Of a stretch of 11,546 nucleotides of DNA, positions 1-7,606 are shown piece after piece (the first letter of the stretch is position 1; each line of letters opens with the position of its first letter). This stretch comes from an uncultured Chthonomonas sp. GTDB lineage: Bacteria; Armatimonadota; Chthonomonadetes; Chthonomonadales; CAJBBX01. Location: the NCBI GenBank assembly GCA_903886985.1, contig CAISOI010000861.1, forward strand, positions 1 through 11,546, read 5' to 3'. The position numbers and the translations under genes were made by a program. The notes below the pieces were generated by a model, which saw only the letters and a list, made by a program, of their open reading frames with translations, was not told where the DNA came from and made no database searches.

Positions 1-315
1 GTCTATCATGAATTTGCACACAAATTAGATGGCACTGACCATGAAATGAATGGTGTACCGCTGCTTGAAAATTCAGAACAGGTGGAGGAGTGGTCCCGAG
101 TAATGTCCATGGAATTCGAGAATCTGACGCATAACGTGCAACAAGGGCATAAGACATTTCTCGATCCATATGGTGCAACAAACAGTGCTGAATTCTTTGC
201 TGTTGCCACGGAGTCATTCTTTGAAGAACCAGTTGATATGAAGGAAGGACATCCAGAACTCTATCAGTTGTTGCAGGGATACTTCAAACAGGACCCTGCT
301 TCGTGGTTCGAATAG
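1..315 (+). CDS. mtfA: MtfA/YeeI-type zinc-dependent peptidase, C-terminal part (5' end outside window)
   Basis: Only the last 104 codons are present; the frame is open from base 1, so the gene begins to the left of the window. The fragment opens with the zincin motif HEFAH (fragment residues 3-7; two zinc-ligand His and the catalytic Glu) followed by KLD. Further on, YGATNSAEFFAVATESFFE (residues 57-75) matches the conserved block of MtfA that supplies the third zinc ligand, probably Glu64. HPELYQLLQGYFKQDP near the end is also typical of the family. In E. coli MtfA is a cytosolic metallopeptidase linked to the glucose repressor Mlc. Whether that role holds here is unknown, because no sugar phosphotransferase genes are in view. 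It ends 19 bp from the convergent stop codon of the ETF oxidoreductase gene, with no room for a separate terminator. Confidence 0.88.
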   Translation, partial: VYHEFAHKLDGTDHEMNGVPLLENSEQVEEWSRVMSMEFENLTHNVQQGHKTFLDPYGATNSAEFFAVATESFFEEPVDMKEGHPELYQLLQGYFKQDPASWFE

Positions 316-334
316 TAACGAAGAACCTGAAACA

Positions 335-2761
335 CTACACGCTGGAATCTGGCTTAATGAGACCTTTTTCTATACCGTAAGCAATCAGAATTCCGATTAC
401 GTAATAGAACAGATTCTGCCATCCAAACACAAATCCAAAAATCAGTCGAGCACCGGGCAAATTCCTTATTGTATCCATCGCTGGATGATGCACAAGTTTG
501 AGGGATTCCACCACAACGCATACGAGTGCAGTTACTCCTGCAACCACATCTGAGGTTTTCTTCCATAATACTATCGCAATAATCCAGTAAGCCATAACTG
601 CCCAGAGGAGATCGCCAGCATTCTTGTGGAGAGGAAACGGCAGATAGTCGTCGTATTTGCGTGAAAGCAATCCAAGCAGAATTGTTGCTACGACCAAAAC
701 AGAGTAATGTAACGGTTTACGAGTTAATTTCGGTTTGGCGACAGCTATCACGTCGTCCATGTTGTGGTAATCCAGGATAGTTTCGGCGAGCAACTCCGCA
801 ACGTCTACAACACGTGGAGCATTATCGCCGCCAACCTGCGCCACACTATCACCCACCATGACTTTGCAGAAGGGACATCCAACCGCAACAGTCCGAGCAC
901 CGGTTGCAATCAACTCATTCGCTCGTTCCAGACCAGGGCGTTGACTTCGGTCTTCCTCCATCCACATGCGTCCACCTCCCGCACCGCAACAGAAAGTTTT
1001 CGATTCTCGGCGCTCCACCTCGGTCAGGGGAATAATGCTTGTTTTACTGAGGATTGCCCTAGGAGCTGCCGTCTCTCCGTTTACGCGGGCGAGGAAACAG
1101 GGATCATGGTACGTAACGCTCTCGTTTGATCCCGCCGGGACCGTTAATCGACCATCTTCAATTAATGAGTTAAGGAATTGAGTGTGGTGAACTACCTCAA
1201 AATCACCCCCGAATTGGCTGTATTCATTCCGAAGACTATGGAGACAGTGCGGGCACTGTGTGACTATTTTCTTAGTACCGATAGATCTAAGAGTCGCTAT
1301 ATTCGTTTCAGCCAATTGCTGAAAGAGAAACTCGTCACCTGTACGGCGCGCAGGATCACCAGTACATTTTTCTTTCGGGCCAAGAACAGTAAACTTAACT
1401 CCCGCTGCCTGCATCAGCCGAGCGGTTGCTCTTACCGTCTTTTGAGCGCGGGGTTCGAATGCCCCAGCGCAACCTACCCAGAATAGCACTTCGCGTCCGT
1501 CATCCGCATTGGCAGTTTCAATATCGAGATCCTTAGCCCAATCGAGCCGCTGTGCATTCGGCAGTCCCCATGGATTCTCGCGACTCGTCAGTTGACGCAG
1601 CATTTTGGCGCCATCGCCCGAAAGCCGCCCTTCCGCAACACGATATCTACGAATGCCATCGATGATATCGACATGCCTGATGAGGGCAGGACATTCCCGA
1701 ACACAGGCGTGGCAGTTGGTGCATGCCCATAGCGATTCGTCAGAAATAACATCCGTGCTGCCATAACCAAGAACAAGATCGGACGAATTTGTCAGAAGCT
1801 TACGCAAGTCCAAAACAATGTTCTTCGGATTTAGCTCCTTGCCGACTTTGTTGGCAGGGCAGGCATCTGTGCATCTGCCGCACTCCATACATCCGTCGAG
1901 GCTCATTAGCTGCCATTTGCTGAAATCTTCCAGAGTGGCGAGACCCATTGTGCCTTTCTTCTCAAATTCTGCCATCGAAGAAGACTCCAGAACGCCCATG
2001 CCACGTTCAGGATTCATGGCAATGACAGGCGGAATGACAAAGAGATGCAGCCATCTACCATAAGGTAATGCCGCGATAACTCCAAGGACAAGCGGCATGT
2101 GGACCCACCAGGCTATTTGGTAGCCAAGCGGAGTAATCCCAAATATTAATATTGCTTTGGAAAACAGAAAGCCAACGGGTGAGAAGAGTGCAAACGGTTG
2201 ACGATGGATATCTGCAGCGATACCCGCGCCTTCCAGTAGAAACCCCGTAATAACCGCCAAGAAGAGAAGTGTCAGGAAATCGAAGTCGAATTCTGTATTA
2301 CCGAGCGACTTTGGCCGATTTATGGATCGCCGATACAGCGCCATACCGGTCCCCACCAACAGTCCCAAACCGAATATGTCGAGCGTCGTTTTGGTGGTTA
2401 GATAAAAAGTCCCCTTGTACAGCCAATGATCACCAAAGACGAATGCACCATAATCCTCTATCGCGACAATATTTGTACCTATAAATAGTGCAAACATTCC
2501 AAAGAAGATAAGCATGTGCATCTTGCCAGCATATTTGCGACGTCTAACACGCCGATGGCCAAATACGTGGGCGGAAAGTCTGCGAAGGCGGGCGGACCAA
2601 TCTTTGATCGGCGGATCATTCTGGCCAATCTGCCAGAGACGATATCTCCGGTAGAATCCCCAGAAACAGACGGCAACAGCAATAAGGGCAAGTCCATAAA
2701 ACACGCACTTCTCGAGGAACGAGATGTGGAAGAAGAGTGTTCTGGTCGGGGTTGCGCCCAT
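335..2761 (-). CDS. etfD: Membrane Fe-S oxidoreductase of EtfD / ETF:menaquinone oxidoreductase type, with C-terminal DUF2809-like module
   Basis: 808 residues, ATG start with AAGG about 7 nt upstream, 9 bp after etfA. Residues about 18-250 form a NarI-like cytochrome b membrane domain with several helices; His82, His221 and His239 are candidate haem ligands. Two 4Fe-4S motifs follow: Cys291/294/297/301 and Cys347/350/353/357. Then come two CCG (DUF224) domains as in HdrD/GlpC: Cys431, Cys466, Cys503/506, and Cys555, Cys591/592, Cys629/632. This architecture next to etfBA is that of the EtfD/EMO enzymes known from Mycobacterium and Syntrophus, which move electrons from reduced ETF to menaquinone. 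The first CCG domain has Cys-Thr-Gly in place of Cys-Cys-Gly. Residues about 684-798 add three or four more helices containing LLGLLSRKY, GDLLWAVMAY, VESLKLVHHP and a final GW-N-YY-GI pattern; this resembles the stand-alone DUF2809 family and is an unusual addition. The electron-transfer role is well supported by domains and context; the function of the C-terminal module is unknown. Confidence 0.92.
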   Translation of the reverse strand: MGATPTRTLFFHISFLEKCVFYGLALIAVAVCFWGFYRRYRLWQIGQNDPPIKDWSARLRRLSAHVFGHRRVRRRKYAGKMHMLIFFGMFALFIGTNIVAIEDYGAFVFGDHWLYKGTFYLTTKTTLDIFGLGLLVGTGMALYRRSINRPKSLGNTEFDFDFLTLLFLAVITGFLLEGAGIAADIHRQPFALFSPVGFLFSKAILIFGITPLGYQIAWWVHMPLVLGVIAALPYGRWLHLFVIPPVIAMNPERGMGVLESSSMAEFEKKGTMGLATLEDFSKWQLMSLDGCMECGRCTDACPANKVGKELNPKNIVLDLRKLLTNSSDLVLGYGSTDVISDESLWACTNCHACVRECPALIRHVDIIDGIRRYRVAEGRLSGDGAKMLRQLTSRENPWGLPNAQRLDWAKDLDIETANADDGREVLFWVGCAGAFEPRAQKTVRATARLMQAAGVKFTVLGPKEKCTGDPARRTGDEFLFQQLAETNIATLRSIGTKKIVTQCPHCLHSLRNEYSQFGGDFEVVHHTQFLNSLIEDGRLTVPAGSNESVTYHDPCFLARVNGETAAPRAILSKTSIIPLTEVERRESKTFCCGAGGGRMWMEEDRSQRPGLERANELIATGARTVAVGCPFCKVMVGDSVAQVGGDNAPRVVDVAELLAETILDYHNMDDVIAVAKPKLTRKPLHYSVLVVATILLGLLSRKYDDYLPFPLHKNAGDLLWAVMAYWIIAIVLWKKTSDVVAGVTALVCVVVESLKLVHHPAMDTIRNLPGARLIFGFVFGWQNLFYYVIGILIAYGIEKGLIKPDSSV

Positions 2762-2770
2762 TCCCTTGCC

Positions 2771-3742
2771 TTAGCCCGACAGCTTTGCGGTCAACTCGGG
2801 AACCGCTTGGTGCAGATCAGCCACAAGTGCGTAGTCGGCAATCTCAGTGATGGGTGCCTCGGGGTCCGTATTGATACTGACGATGATCTTACTATCTTTC
2901 ATTCCAGCGATGTGCTGAATTGAACCAGAAATTCCCGCAGCGATGTAGAGTTCGGGCGCGACCACTTTCCCGGTTTGACCTACCTGCAATTCATTGGGTG
3001 CAATTCCGCTATCGACTGCGGCTCTCGTTGCGCCTACTGCTCCGCCCAAAGCGTCCGCCAAACCACCAATCACTCGCTCGAAAGTAGCTGCATCCTTCAG
3101 TGGTCGTCCACCCGAAACTACGACACGGGCTGAAGTCAATTCGGGGCGACTCTGATCTGCGGACTCAATGCTGATCCACTTCGTGCGAGATTCCGCGGCA
3201 GGCTCGTAGTCTAATGCGACAATATCGGAATCCGCTTCTGTGGTTTCGGGTTTGCCGAAGGCGGTTCCCCGCACTGTGATTACTGTGTCGTTTCCTGTGA
3301 CTGCAACGGAAGCTATAAGATTACCGGCATACATAGGACGTTTGTATATGAGCTCATCACTACTGCCCGCAACATCCAAAAGATCGGAGATCATTGGCAA
3401 GTCCAAAAGTGCAGCAACTCGTGGCATCACATCTCTACCGAAGGTAGTAGACGCGGCACATATGGACGTCGCACCCGAAGTATTAAAAGCAGTCACAATT
3501 GCTGCCGCGATGGTCTCAGCAACAGGATGTTCAAAATCCGTGGAGATCAGTTTTAGAATACGGTTCGCACCATAATTTTTGAGGCAATCCGAACCCGATT
3601 CGACCGAGATGCCGCCTGCAACGAGGATATCAAATTCACCACTGGTCACCCCTGCCCATTTCTGTGCGAAGGTAATACAGGGAAGAGTGGCAGGCAAAAT
3701 ATGCGATCCATCAGTTTCAGCAACAATCAGTAGGCGAGGCAT
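2771..3742 (-). CDS. etfA: Electron transfer flavoprotein, alpha subunit
   Basis: 323 residues, the usual length for EtfA/FixB. The C-terminal FAD-binding domain is fully recognisable: VSGGRPL (about 208-215), GATRAAVDSG with Arg240, QVGQTGKVVAPELYIAAGIS (253-272), SGSIQHIAGM, and INTDPEAPI (290-298) before a closing IADYALVADL. With EtfB it forms the soluble heterodimer that takes electrons from acyl-CoA dehydrogenases and similar flavoenzymes. ATG start with AAGGA at about 7 nt spacing. The gene follows the glycoside hydrolase gene by 30 bp and precedes the membrane oxidoreductase gene by 9 bp; its TAA stop overlaps the TAAGG that serves as the next ribosome binding site, so the last two genes are very likely co-translated. 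The partner subunit gene is about 2 kb away instead of adjacent. Confidence 0.96.
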   Translation of the reverse strand: MPRLLIVAETDGSHILPATLPCITFAQKWAGVTSGEFDILVAGGISVESGSDCLKNYGANRILKLISTDFEHPVAETIAAAIVTAFNTSGATSICAASTTFGRDVMPRVAALLDLPMISDLLDVAGSSDELIYKRPMYAGNLIASVAVTGNDTVITVRGTAFGKPETTEADSDIVALDYEPAAESRTKWISIESADQSRPELTSARVVVSGGRPLKDAATFERVIGGLADALGGAVGATRAAVDSGIAPNELQVGQTGKVVAPELYIAAGISGSIQHIAGMKDSKIIVSINTDPEAPITEIADYALVADLHQAVPELTAKLSG

Positions 3743-3772
3743 TGGTAATCCTTCTCGGGTAATTCTAAAAAG

Positions 3773-5617
3773 TTATTTCTTTCGGCCGCTGTTCCAGATC
3801 ATGAAATCTGTCTGTATGGCTTTGCCGGTTTCTGTAAAAGTAAGTCCATTTTCATTTGAATTCTCAACGAGCGCGAGAAAGTCCATTCCAGGAACCGTGA
3901 ACGCCCACGGGGCAATTGCGACAATACCCGGCATATTTTGAATCACAGTGTCCATTCTGCTCAGATAGGCTGCAGTGCCTCCGCCATATTCCCCAATCAG
4001 AACGGGTAGCCCAGCCCTCACTGCAGGACCATATCGATCATTAAACTCGGCCGGATTTATATATGCATGCGCATCGTAAAGGTCCACTCGAACATCCCGA
4101 ATGGGATCCGCAGCTGCGCCTCTGCCGTCCACTGCCCAGCCCTCAAAAGGAACAATGACAAATGCATCGGGATCAATGGCACGGATTGTTTTCACAAATC
4201 GAGTGGCAACCGGCTTCCACTTATCCCACGTTTGAAAGATGTAGGGCTCATTAAGAATGTGGTACCAGACAGGTTGGTCCTTATACTTGGTCGCCATCAT
4301 CTTCAATAGTCTGACCGTGAGTTCCACGCGTAAAGGATCAGTCTTTGCCCTCGGAAATTCCTGAGGACTGATAATGGGGTAGAGCCCCGCGGACCAGACA
4401 TTCTGGACAAACTGATCAACGACACTGCGATAGAGCTCTTCCTCCAGAAAGCGATCTGCCTGAAAGTTAATCCGGACGAATCGAAGTCCAAACTCACGTA
4501 ACTGTTGAAAATACTCGGGGCGATTTTGGGCGGGAACAATGGTCCAACAGATGCTGTTGCCGTAATTGCCACCTCGAATAAACTTCACTCCGCTAAGAGC
4601 ATCCGGCATGTCTCTGTAAAGATCGGCAGGTTGACCATCTAGCGTTACAAACTTGCGGTTCTTGACCTGCACACGTTTTGGAATGACAGACATGGGCGCA
4701 GGATGTTTCCAAGCACCACCCCCAACTTCGAATTCCGCCCGACCTTCCGCCCACCGCATTTCGGTGGGATTGTTGGGTCGCGCAAGCCCGAGTTCAACAC
4801 TCCAGACACTGGGCTTTACTCCACCAAACTGGAATCGGACCGGGATTTTTTTGTATGCGTATCCACCTTCTTCTGAATCCACCGCATTATTCAAGCTTAA
4901 AAACTGGCGACTGATTCCGGTTGCACCCTTTGCGATTGCCCACAGACCATTTCTGTCATTTGAGTAATTTTCCGGCAAGGTGACTTCTGCATTCACCGCA
5001 ACAGTGAATCCATTTCCAGCAGGAGTTACGATTGCATCGTCCTTCTTTTGGATCATCGGCATGAGGAGTTTGCGGGCACCCCGAATGGTCATATTGATAG
5101 ACTGCATACCCATTGTCGGGTCTTGATCCATGTCATAGACCGGCTTGTGATAGTCCACCTGTTTGCCGTCGGGCGAATAGCAGAGAAACATATTGTATTT
5201 GTAATAGCGACCGGGTGGCAACGGAATCTGCATCCGGGTGCTATTCTCTTTGCCAATTTCCAGATCGAGGATGAGCGGCCCGTCTTCGGTCTCGACATTG
5301 ACGGTTTCGGCTGAATTCTTGCCGCCCTGATTGATATATTGAAAGACAAACTGGATGCCGACTTTGGCGCTGCGATTCATGGGCAGGAAATGCGGCACAA
5401 AGATCGCGCTGCCGGGTCCAGCACCCACAGTGAAGGATACTCGGCGCATAGTTAATGGTCGAACGCCCTGTGAATACGAGGTTTTGGAGAGCGAAAGACA
5501 GAGGGCAACGGCGACAATGAGAGTTAGCACTCGGCAAAGGTTGTCTGATTTCATCAATTGTGGACCAAACCTTTTACTGCTCATGAAATTCACCGAATTA
5601 TTGTGACGTAAGCTCAT
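3773..5617 (-). CDS. Secreted glycoside hydrolase, GH5-like catalytic domain with N-terminal beta-rich region
   Basis: 614 residues from an ATG with AAGG about 8 nt upstream. The frame stays open up to a GTG at 5689, but that start lacks a binding site; an ATG at 5554 would give a shorter leader and is also possible. A signal peptide core (about residues 27-46, ending SKTSYSQ) shows export. Residues about 50-310 look like beta-rich accessory modules that I cannot name. The last 290 residues resemble a clan GH-A barrel: FVRINF with Arg382, HILNEPY with the acid/base Glu457, DAHAY with His517, and LIGEYGGG with the nucleophile Glu543. This order fits GH5 endoglucanase/mannanase-like enzymes; the substrate cannot be told. 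The gene is 83 bp after etfB and 30 bp before etfA on the same strand, so it probably shares the ETF transcript, an unexpected place for a polysaccharide-degrading enzyme. Confidence 0.85.
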   Translation of the reverse strand: MSLRHNNSVNFMSSKRFGPQLMKSDNLCRVLTLIVAVALCLSLSKTSYSQGVRPLTMRRVSFTVGAGPGSAIFVPHFLPMNRSAKVGIQFVFQYINQGGKNSAETVNVETEDGPLILDLEIGKENSTRMQIPLPPGRYYKYNMFLCYSPDGKQVDYHKPVYDMDQDPTMGMQSINMTIRGARKLLMPMIQKKDDAIVTPAGNGFTVAVNAEVTLPENYSNDRNGLWAIAKGATGISRQFLSLNNAVDSEEGGYAYKKIPVRFQFGGVKPSVWSVELGLARPNNPTEMRWAEGRAEFEVGGGAWKHPAPMSVIPKRVQVKNRKFVTLDGQPADLYRDMPDALSGVKFIRGGNYGNSICWTIVPAQNRPEYFQQLREFGLRFVRINFQADRFLEEELYRSVVDQFVQNVWSAGLYPIISPQEFPRAKTDPLRVELTVRLLKMMATKYKDQPVWYHILNEPYIFQTWDKWKPVATRFVKTIRAIDPDAFVIVPFEGWAVDGRGAAADPIRDVRVDLYDAHAYINPAEFNDRYGPAVRAGLPVLIGEYGGGTAAYLSRMDTVIQNMPGIVAIAPWAFTVPGMDFLALVENSNENGLTFTETGKAIQTDFMIWNSGRKK

Positions 5618-5700
5618 TCTTGCGACCTTGCAAAAACGGAAATGAACGACAAACCGACTACTAAACTGATACCAGATTATACCGTACACCCTATTTCAGC

Positions 5701-6453
5701 TTATATGACTCTCGCTTCTTCCCGCAATGCTGTTATTAGCTCATCGACGCTTCCCACTCGCCTTCCGGCTTTGCGTGAAGGAGGGGTTTCAAGCCCAATC
5801 ACCTTAATGCGGGCTTCCGGTCGAACACCTAAATCTGAACTTGAAATGCGGTCCAATGGCTTGCTCCGTGCTTTGATAATTGCAGGCAGAGCGACATATC
5901 GGGGTTCATTTAGTCGAAGGTCAACGGTTATCACGGCAGGGAGTTGGACAGCGATCGTCTCTCGGCCCGCGTCCACTTCGCGGGAAACATTGACGCTGCC
6001 TTCATCCGACGAAATTTCAATCTTAGAGGCGAACGTCGCCTGGGGCCAGCCCAACTTGGCAGCGAGCATGGGACCGACTTGACTGAAATCATCGTCGATC
6101 GCCTGTTTGCCCATCAATACCAGTGTTGGTTCTTCTTGACGCACGAGTTCCGCAAGCAAATATGCCACAACTGTGGGGTCCAATTCCCCGTCGTCTTCAA
6201 TACGAACTGCACGATCAGCACCCATAGCGAGAGAAGCTCGCAGCTGCTCTTCACAAGAGTCTGATCCAACAGAAACCGAAACGATCTCCACATCCATTCC
6301 AGATTCACGCATACGAACCGCCTCTTCCAAGGCAATTTCATCAAACGGATTGATCACCCATTTAATGTCTGAATCGTCGATGAGGCCGGAGGCAGCAAGA
6401 CGAACTCGACCATAAGGATCGGGCACGCGCTTAATAGGAATGAGGACTTTCAA
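5701..6453 (-). CDS. etfB: Electron transfer flavoprotein, beta subunit
   Basis: 250 residues, full length for EtfB/FixA. MKVLIPIKRVPDP at the N-terminus, NPFDEIALEEAVRMRE (35-50), the nucleotide-binding segment GKQAIDDDFSQVGPMLA (115-131) and LNEPRYVALPAIIKARSKPL (181-200, the beta-subunit signature that includes the dehydrogenase recognition loop) are all present. EtfB holds the AMP of the ETF dimer and docks the electron-donor dehydrogenases. The start codon is TTG, supported by GGAG 8 nt upstream and by alignment of the conserved N-terminus; no ATG gives a better start. It is the first gene of the ETF cluster, 102 bp after the ankyrin-repeat gene on the same strand, so it may have its own promoter in that gap or be read from further upstream. 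Confidence 0.96.
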   Translation of the reverse strand: MKVLIPIKRVPDPYGRVRLAASGLIDDSDIKWVINPFDEIALEEAVRMRESGMDVEIVSVSVGSDSCEEQLRASLAMGADRAVRIEDDGELDPTVVAYLLAELVRQEEPTLVLMGKQAIDDDFSQVGPMLAAKLGWPQATFASKIEISSDEGSVNVSREVDAGRETIAVQLPAVITVDLRLNEPRYVALPAIIKARSKPLDRISSSDLGVRPEARIKVIGLETPPSRKAGRRVGSVDELITALREEARVI

Positions 6454-6461
6454 TTACATTG

Positions 6462-6466
6462 CTCCA
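6462..6466 (-). promoter_or_regulatory. Ribosome binding site of etfB (TTG start)
   Basis: On the minus strand TGGAG ends 8 nt before the TTG at 6453. It supports the TTG as the true initiator, since the conserved EtfB N-terminus begins exactly there. Confidence 0.7.
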
Positions 6467-6555
6467 AATCTACAGAATCAACTTTTATCATACCCGCGTG
6501 AAAATGGTGCACCGGTTGCTGAATTGCCCTAGGTTGCAGGTTTTGACCGCAGTTG

Positions 6556-7344
6556 TTAACGGGCACCTGCCAACATCTCCACAATTCGTTTGCGTTTCGG
6601 ATCAGGGTGTTCCGCGAGAAGTTTTGCGGCAAGGGCTTTTGGGTCTTGTGGTAGTCCAGTTATTTTGACTTTTGCCTTCAAAAGTAATTCTACAACATCG
6701 TCCGCGCCGTTTTCGATAGCGAGATTGAGCGGCAGTCGCCCGCTATTGTCCGCAATATTGGGATCGGCATGTTTTTTCAATAGTCGCTCGACGAAGAAAC
6801 CGCGATTTGCGGCGCAGGTGGCAACCAAGGGGGTAATACCATCCTTTGGCGTCTTCACGTTCATATCGTTTCCCTCACCGAGCATATGCTTTGCAAGCAA
6901 GATATTATTTGCTTCGACAGCATAGCAATAGGCGAGGCCATACATGAGGTTTTTCTCTTCTTTTGTGCCGAAATGTTCCGTGGTCGTCGAAAGCATGTTT
7001 GCCTTATCACCCACCGGGGCATCGCTATCCAGAATAGTTTGAATGAGAGTTTTGCCGTCGGGCCCTTTCACATTGGCGATTGTTCCTGCGCGAAAGAGCG
7101 CCTCTGCAACGGTGTAATGGCATCCGCGAGCGGCCAGCTGCATTGGCGTGTAGCCCTGTTCATTCTGGATGTTGACATTGGTGCGCCGACCGATCAAATT
7201 CATCGCAGTGGCGAGATCGCCCTTTTCAGATGCCTCAAAAAGTTGGGTCTCTAAGTTACGGGTAGACATGCCTCGATAAGCCATCGAGAGCATAATCGCG
7301 CTGAAGACAACAACAATGAGCAGGTATCGGACAAATTTGCGCAT
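6556..7344 (-). CDS. Membrane-anchored ankyrin-repeat protein
   Basis: 262 residues. I place the start at the ATG whose upstream AAGGG is 6-7 nt away; a GTG two codons earlier would sit on top of that binding site. The N-terminus (MRKF then a hydrophobic run to about residue 22) is a signal anchor or signal peptide, so the repeats lie outside the cytoplasm. Ankyrin-type units are visible from about residue 31: GYTPMQLAARGCHYTVAEALFR, GKTLIQTILDSD, GITPLVATCAANRGFFVERLLK and GRLPLNLAIENGADDVVELLLK, with the usual TPL-A and VVELLL positions. About five or six repeats, some degenerate in the middle. Ankyrin repeats bind other proteins; the partner is unknown. The gene lies between the terminator of the cytochrome gene and etfB, all on the minus strand. 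Confidence 0.88.
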   Translation of the reverse strand: MRKFVRYLLIVVVFSAIMLSMAYRGMSTRNLETQLFEASEKGDLATAMNLIGRRTNVNIQNEQGYTPMQLAARGCHYTVAEALFRAGTIANVKGPDGKTLIQTILDSDAPVGDKANMLSTTTEHFGTKEEKNLMYGLAYCYAVEANNILLAKHMLGEGNDMNVKTPKDGITPLVATCAANRGFFVERLLKKHADPNIADNSGRLPLNLAIENGADDVVELLLKAKVKITGLPQDPKALAAKLLAEHPDPKRKRIVEMLAGAR

Positions 7345-7550
7345 GACCACCCTTTGGATTCAGGATATTTGACTATACGGATAATCCGCCTCTCATTGTA
7401 CCGAATTTGGAATAGAGGAATGGGCTAACAGACGAACCGAAATAGCACAACTCCGCACGGAATCGAATGAATGTGTGTCTGAGTGAAAGGGAAGGATTTC
7501 TGGGTTCCAACGTTTGTGGAAAAGTCGTTGTGGCATTTGGAGCATAGGAG

Positions 7551-7590
7551 CAAAAAAGACCCCGGAGCAATCAGCTCCGAGGTCTTTTCG
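7551..7590 (-). terminator. Rho-independent terminator after the cytochrome c gene
   Basis: The arms at 7557-7568 and 7574-7585 pair over 12 positions with a single mismatch around a 5-nt loop, and three further A-T pairs extend the stem. Read on the minus strand, the GC-rich hairpin is followed by six T residues (7557 down to 7552). It begins about 17 bases after the stop codon of the cytochrome gene, so it ends that transcript and isolates the downstream ankyrin gene. Confidence 0.9.
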
Positions 7591-7606
7591 CAAATTTGGG
7601 ACTGAA

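Noticed and set aside
764..1486. Several plus-strand open frames (for example 764-1129 and 1178-1486)
   Set aside because: They lie opposite the conserved Fe-S and CCG coding sequence of the ETF oxidoreductase and have no family-like content; they are antisense shadows.
2516..2923. Plus-strand open frame spanning the etfA/etfD junction
   Set aside because: It crosses two well-supported minus-strand genes and its translation shows no domain or ribosome binding site.
5618..5689. Upstream extension of the glycosidase gene to a GTG at 5689
   Set aside because: No ribosome binding site precedes the GTG and the extra residues do not look like a signal peptide; the ATG at 5617 has AAGG at a good distance.
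6507..6514. 8-bp palindrome GGTGCACC between the ankyrin gene and etfB
   Set aside because: It is a single short palindrome with no second copy and no T-run; chance is the simplest explanation.
6454..6555. Promoter for etfB in the 102-bp gap (TATGAT on the minus strand)
   Set aside because: A -10-like TATGAT is present but no acceptable -35 lies at the right distance, so I do not list it as a feature.
7345..7550. Small minus-strand frames in the gap upstream of the ankyrin gene (for example 7373-7570)
   Set aside because: They read through the terminator hairpin, have no conserved content and lack a good ribosome binding site.
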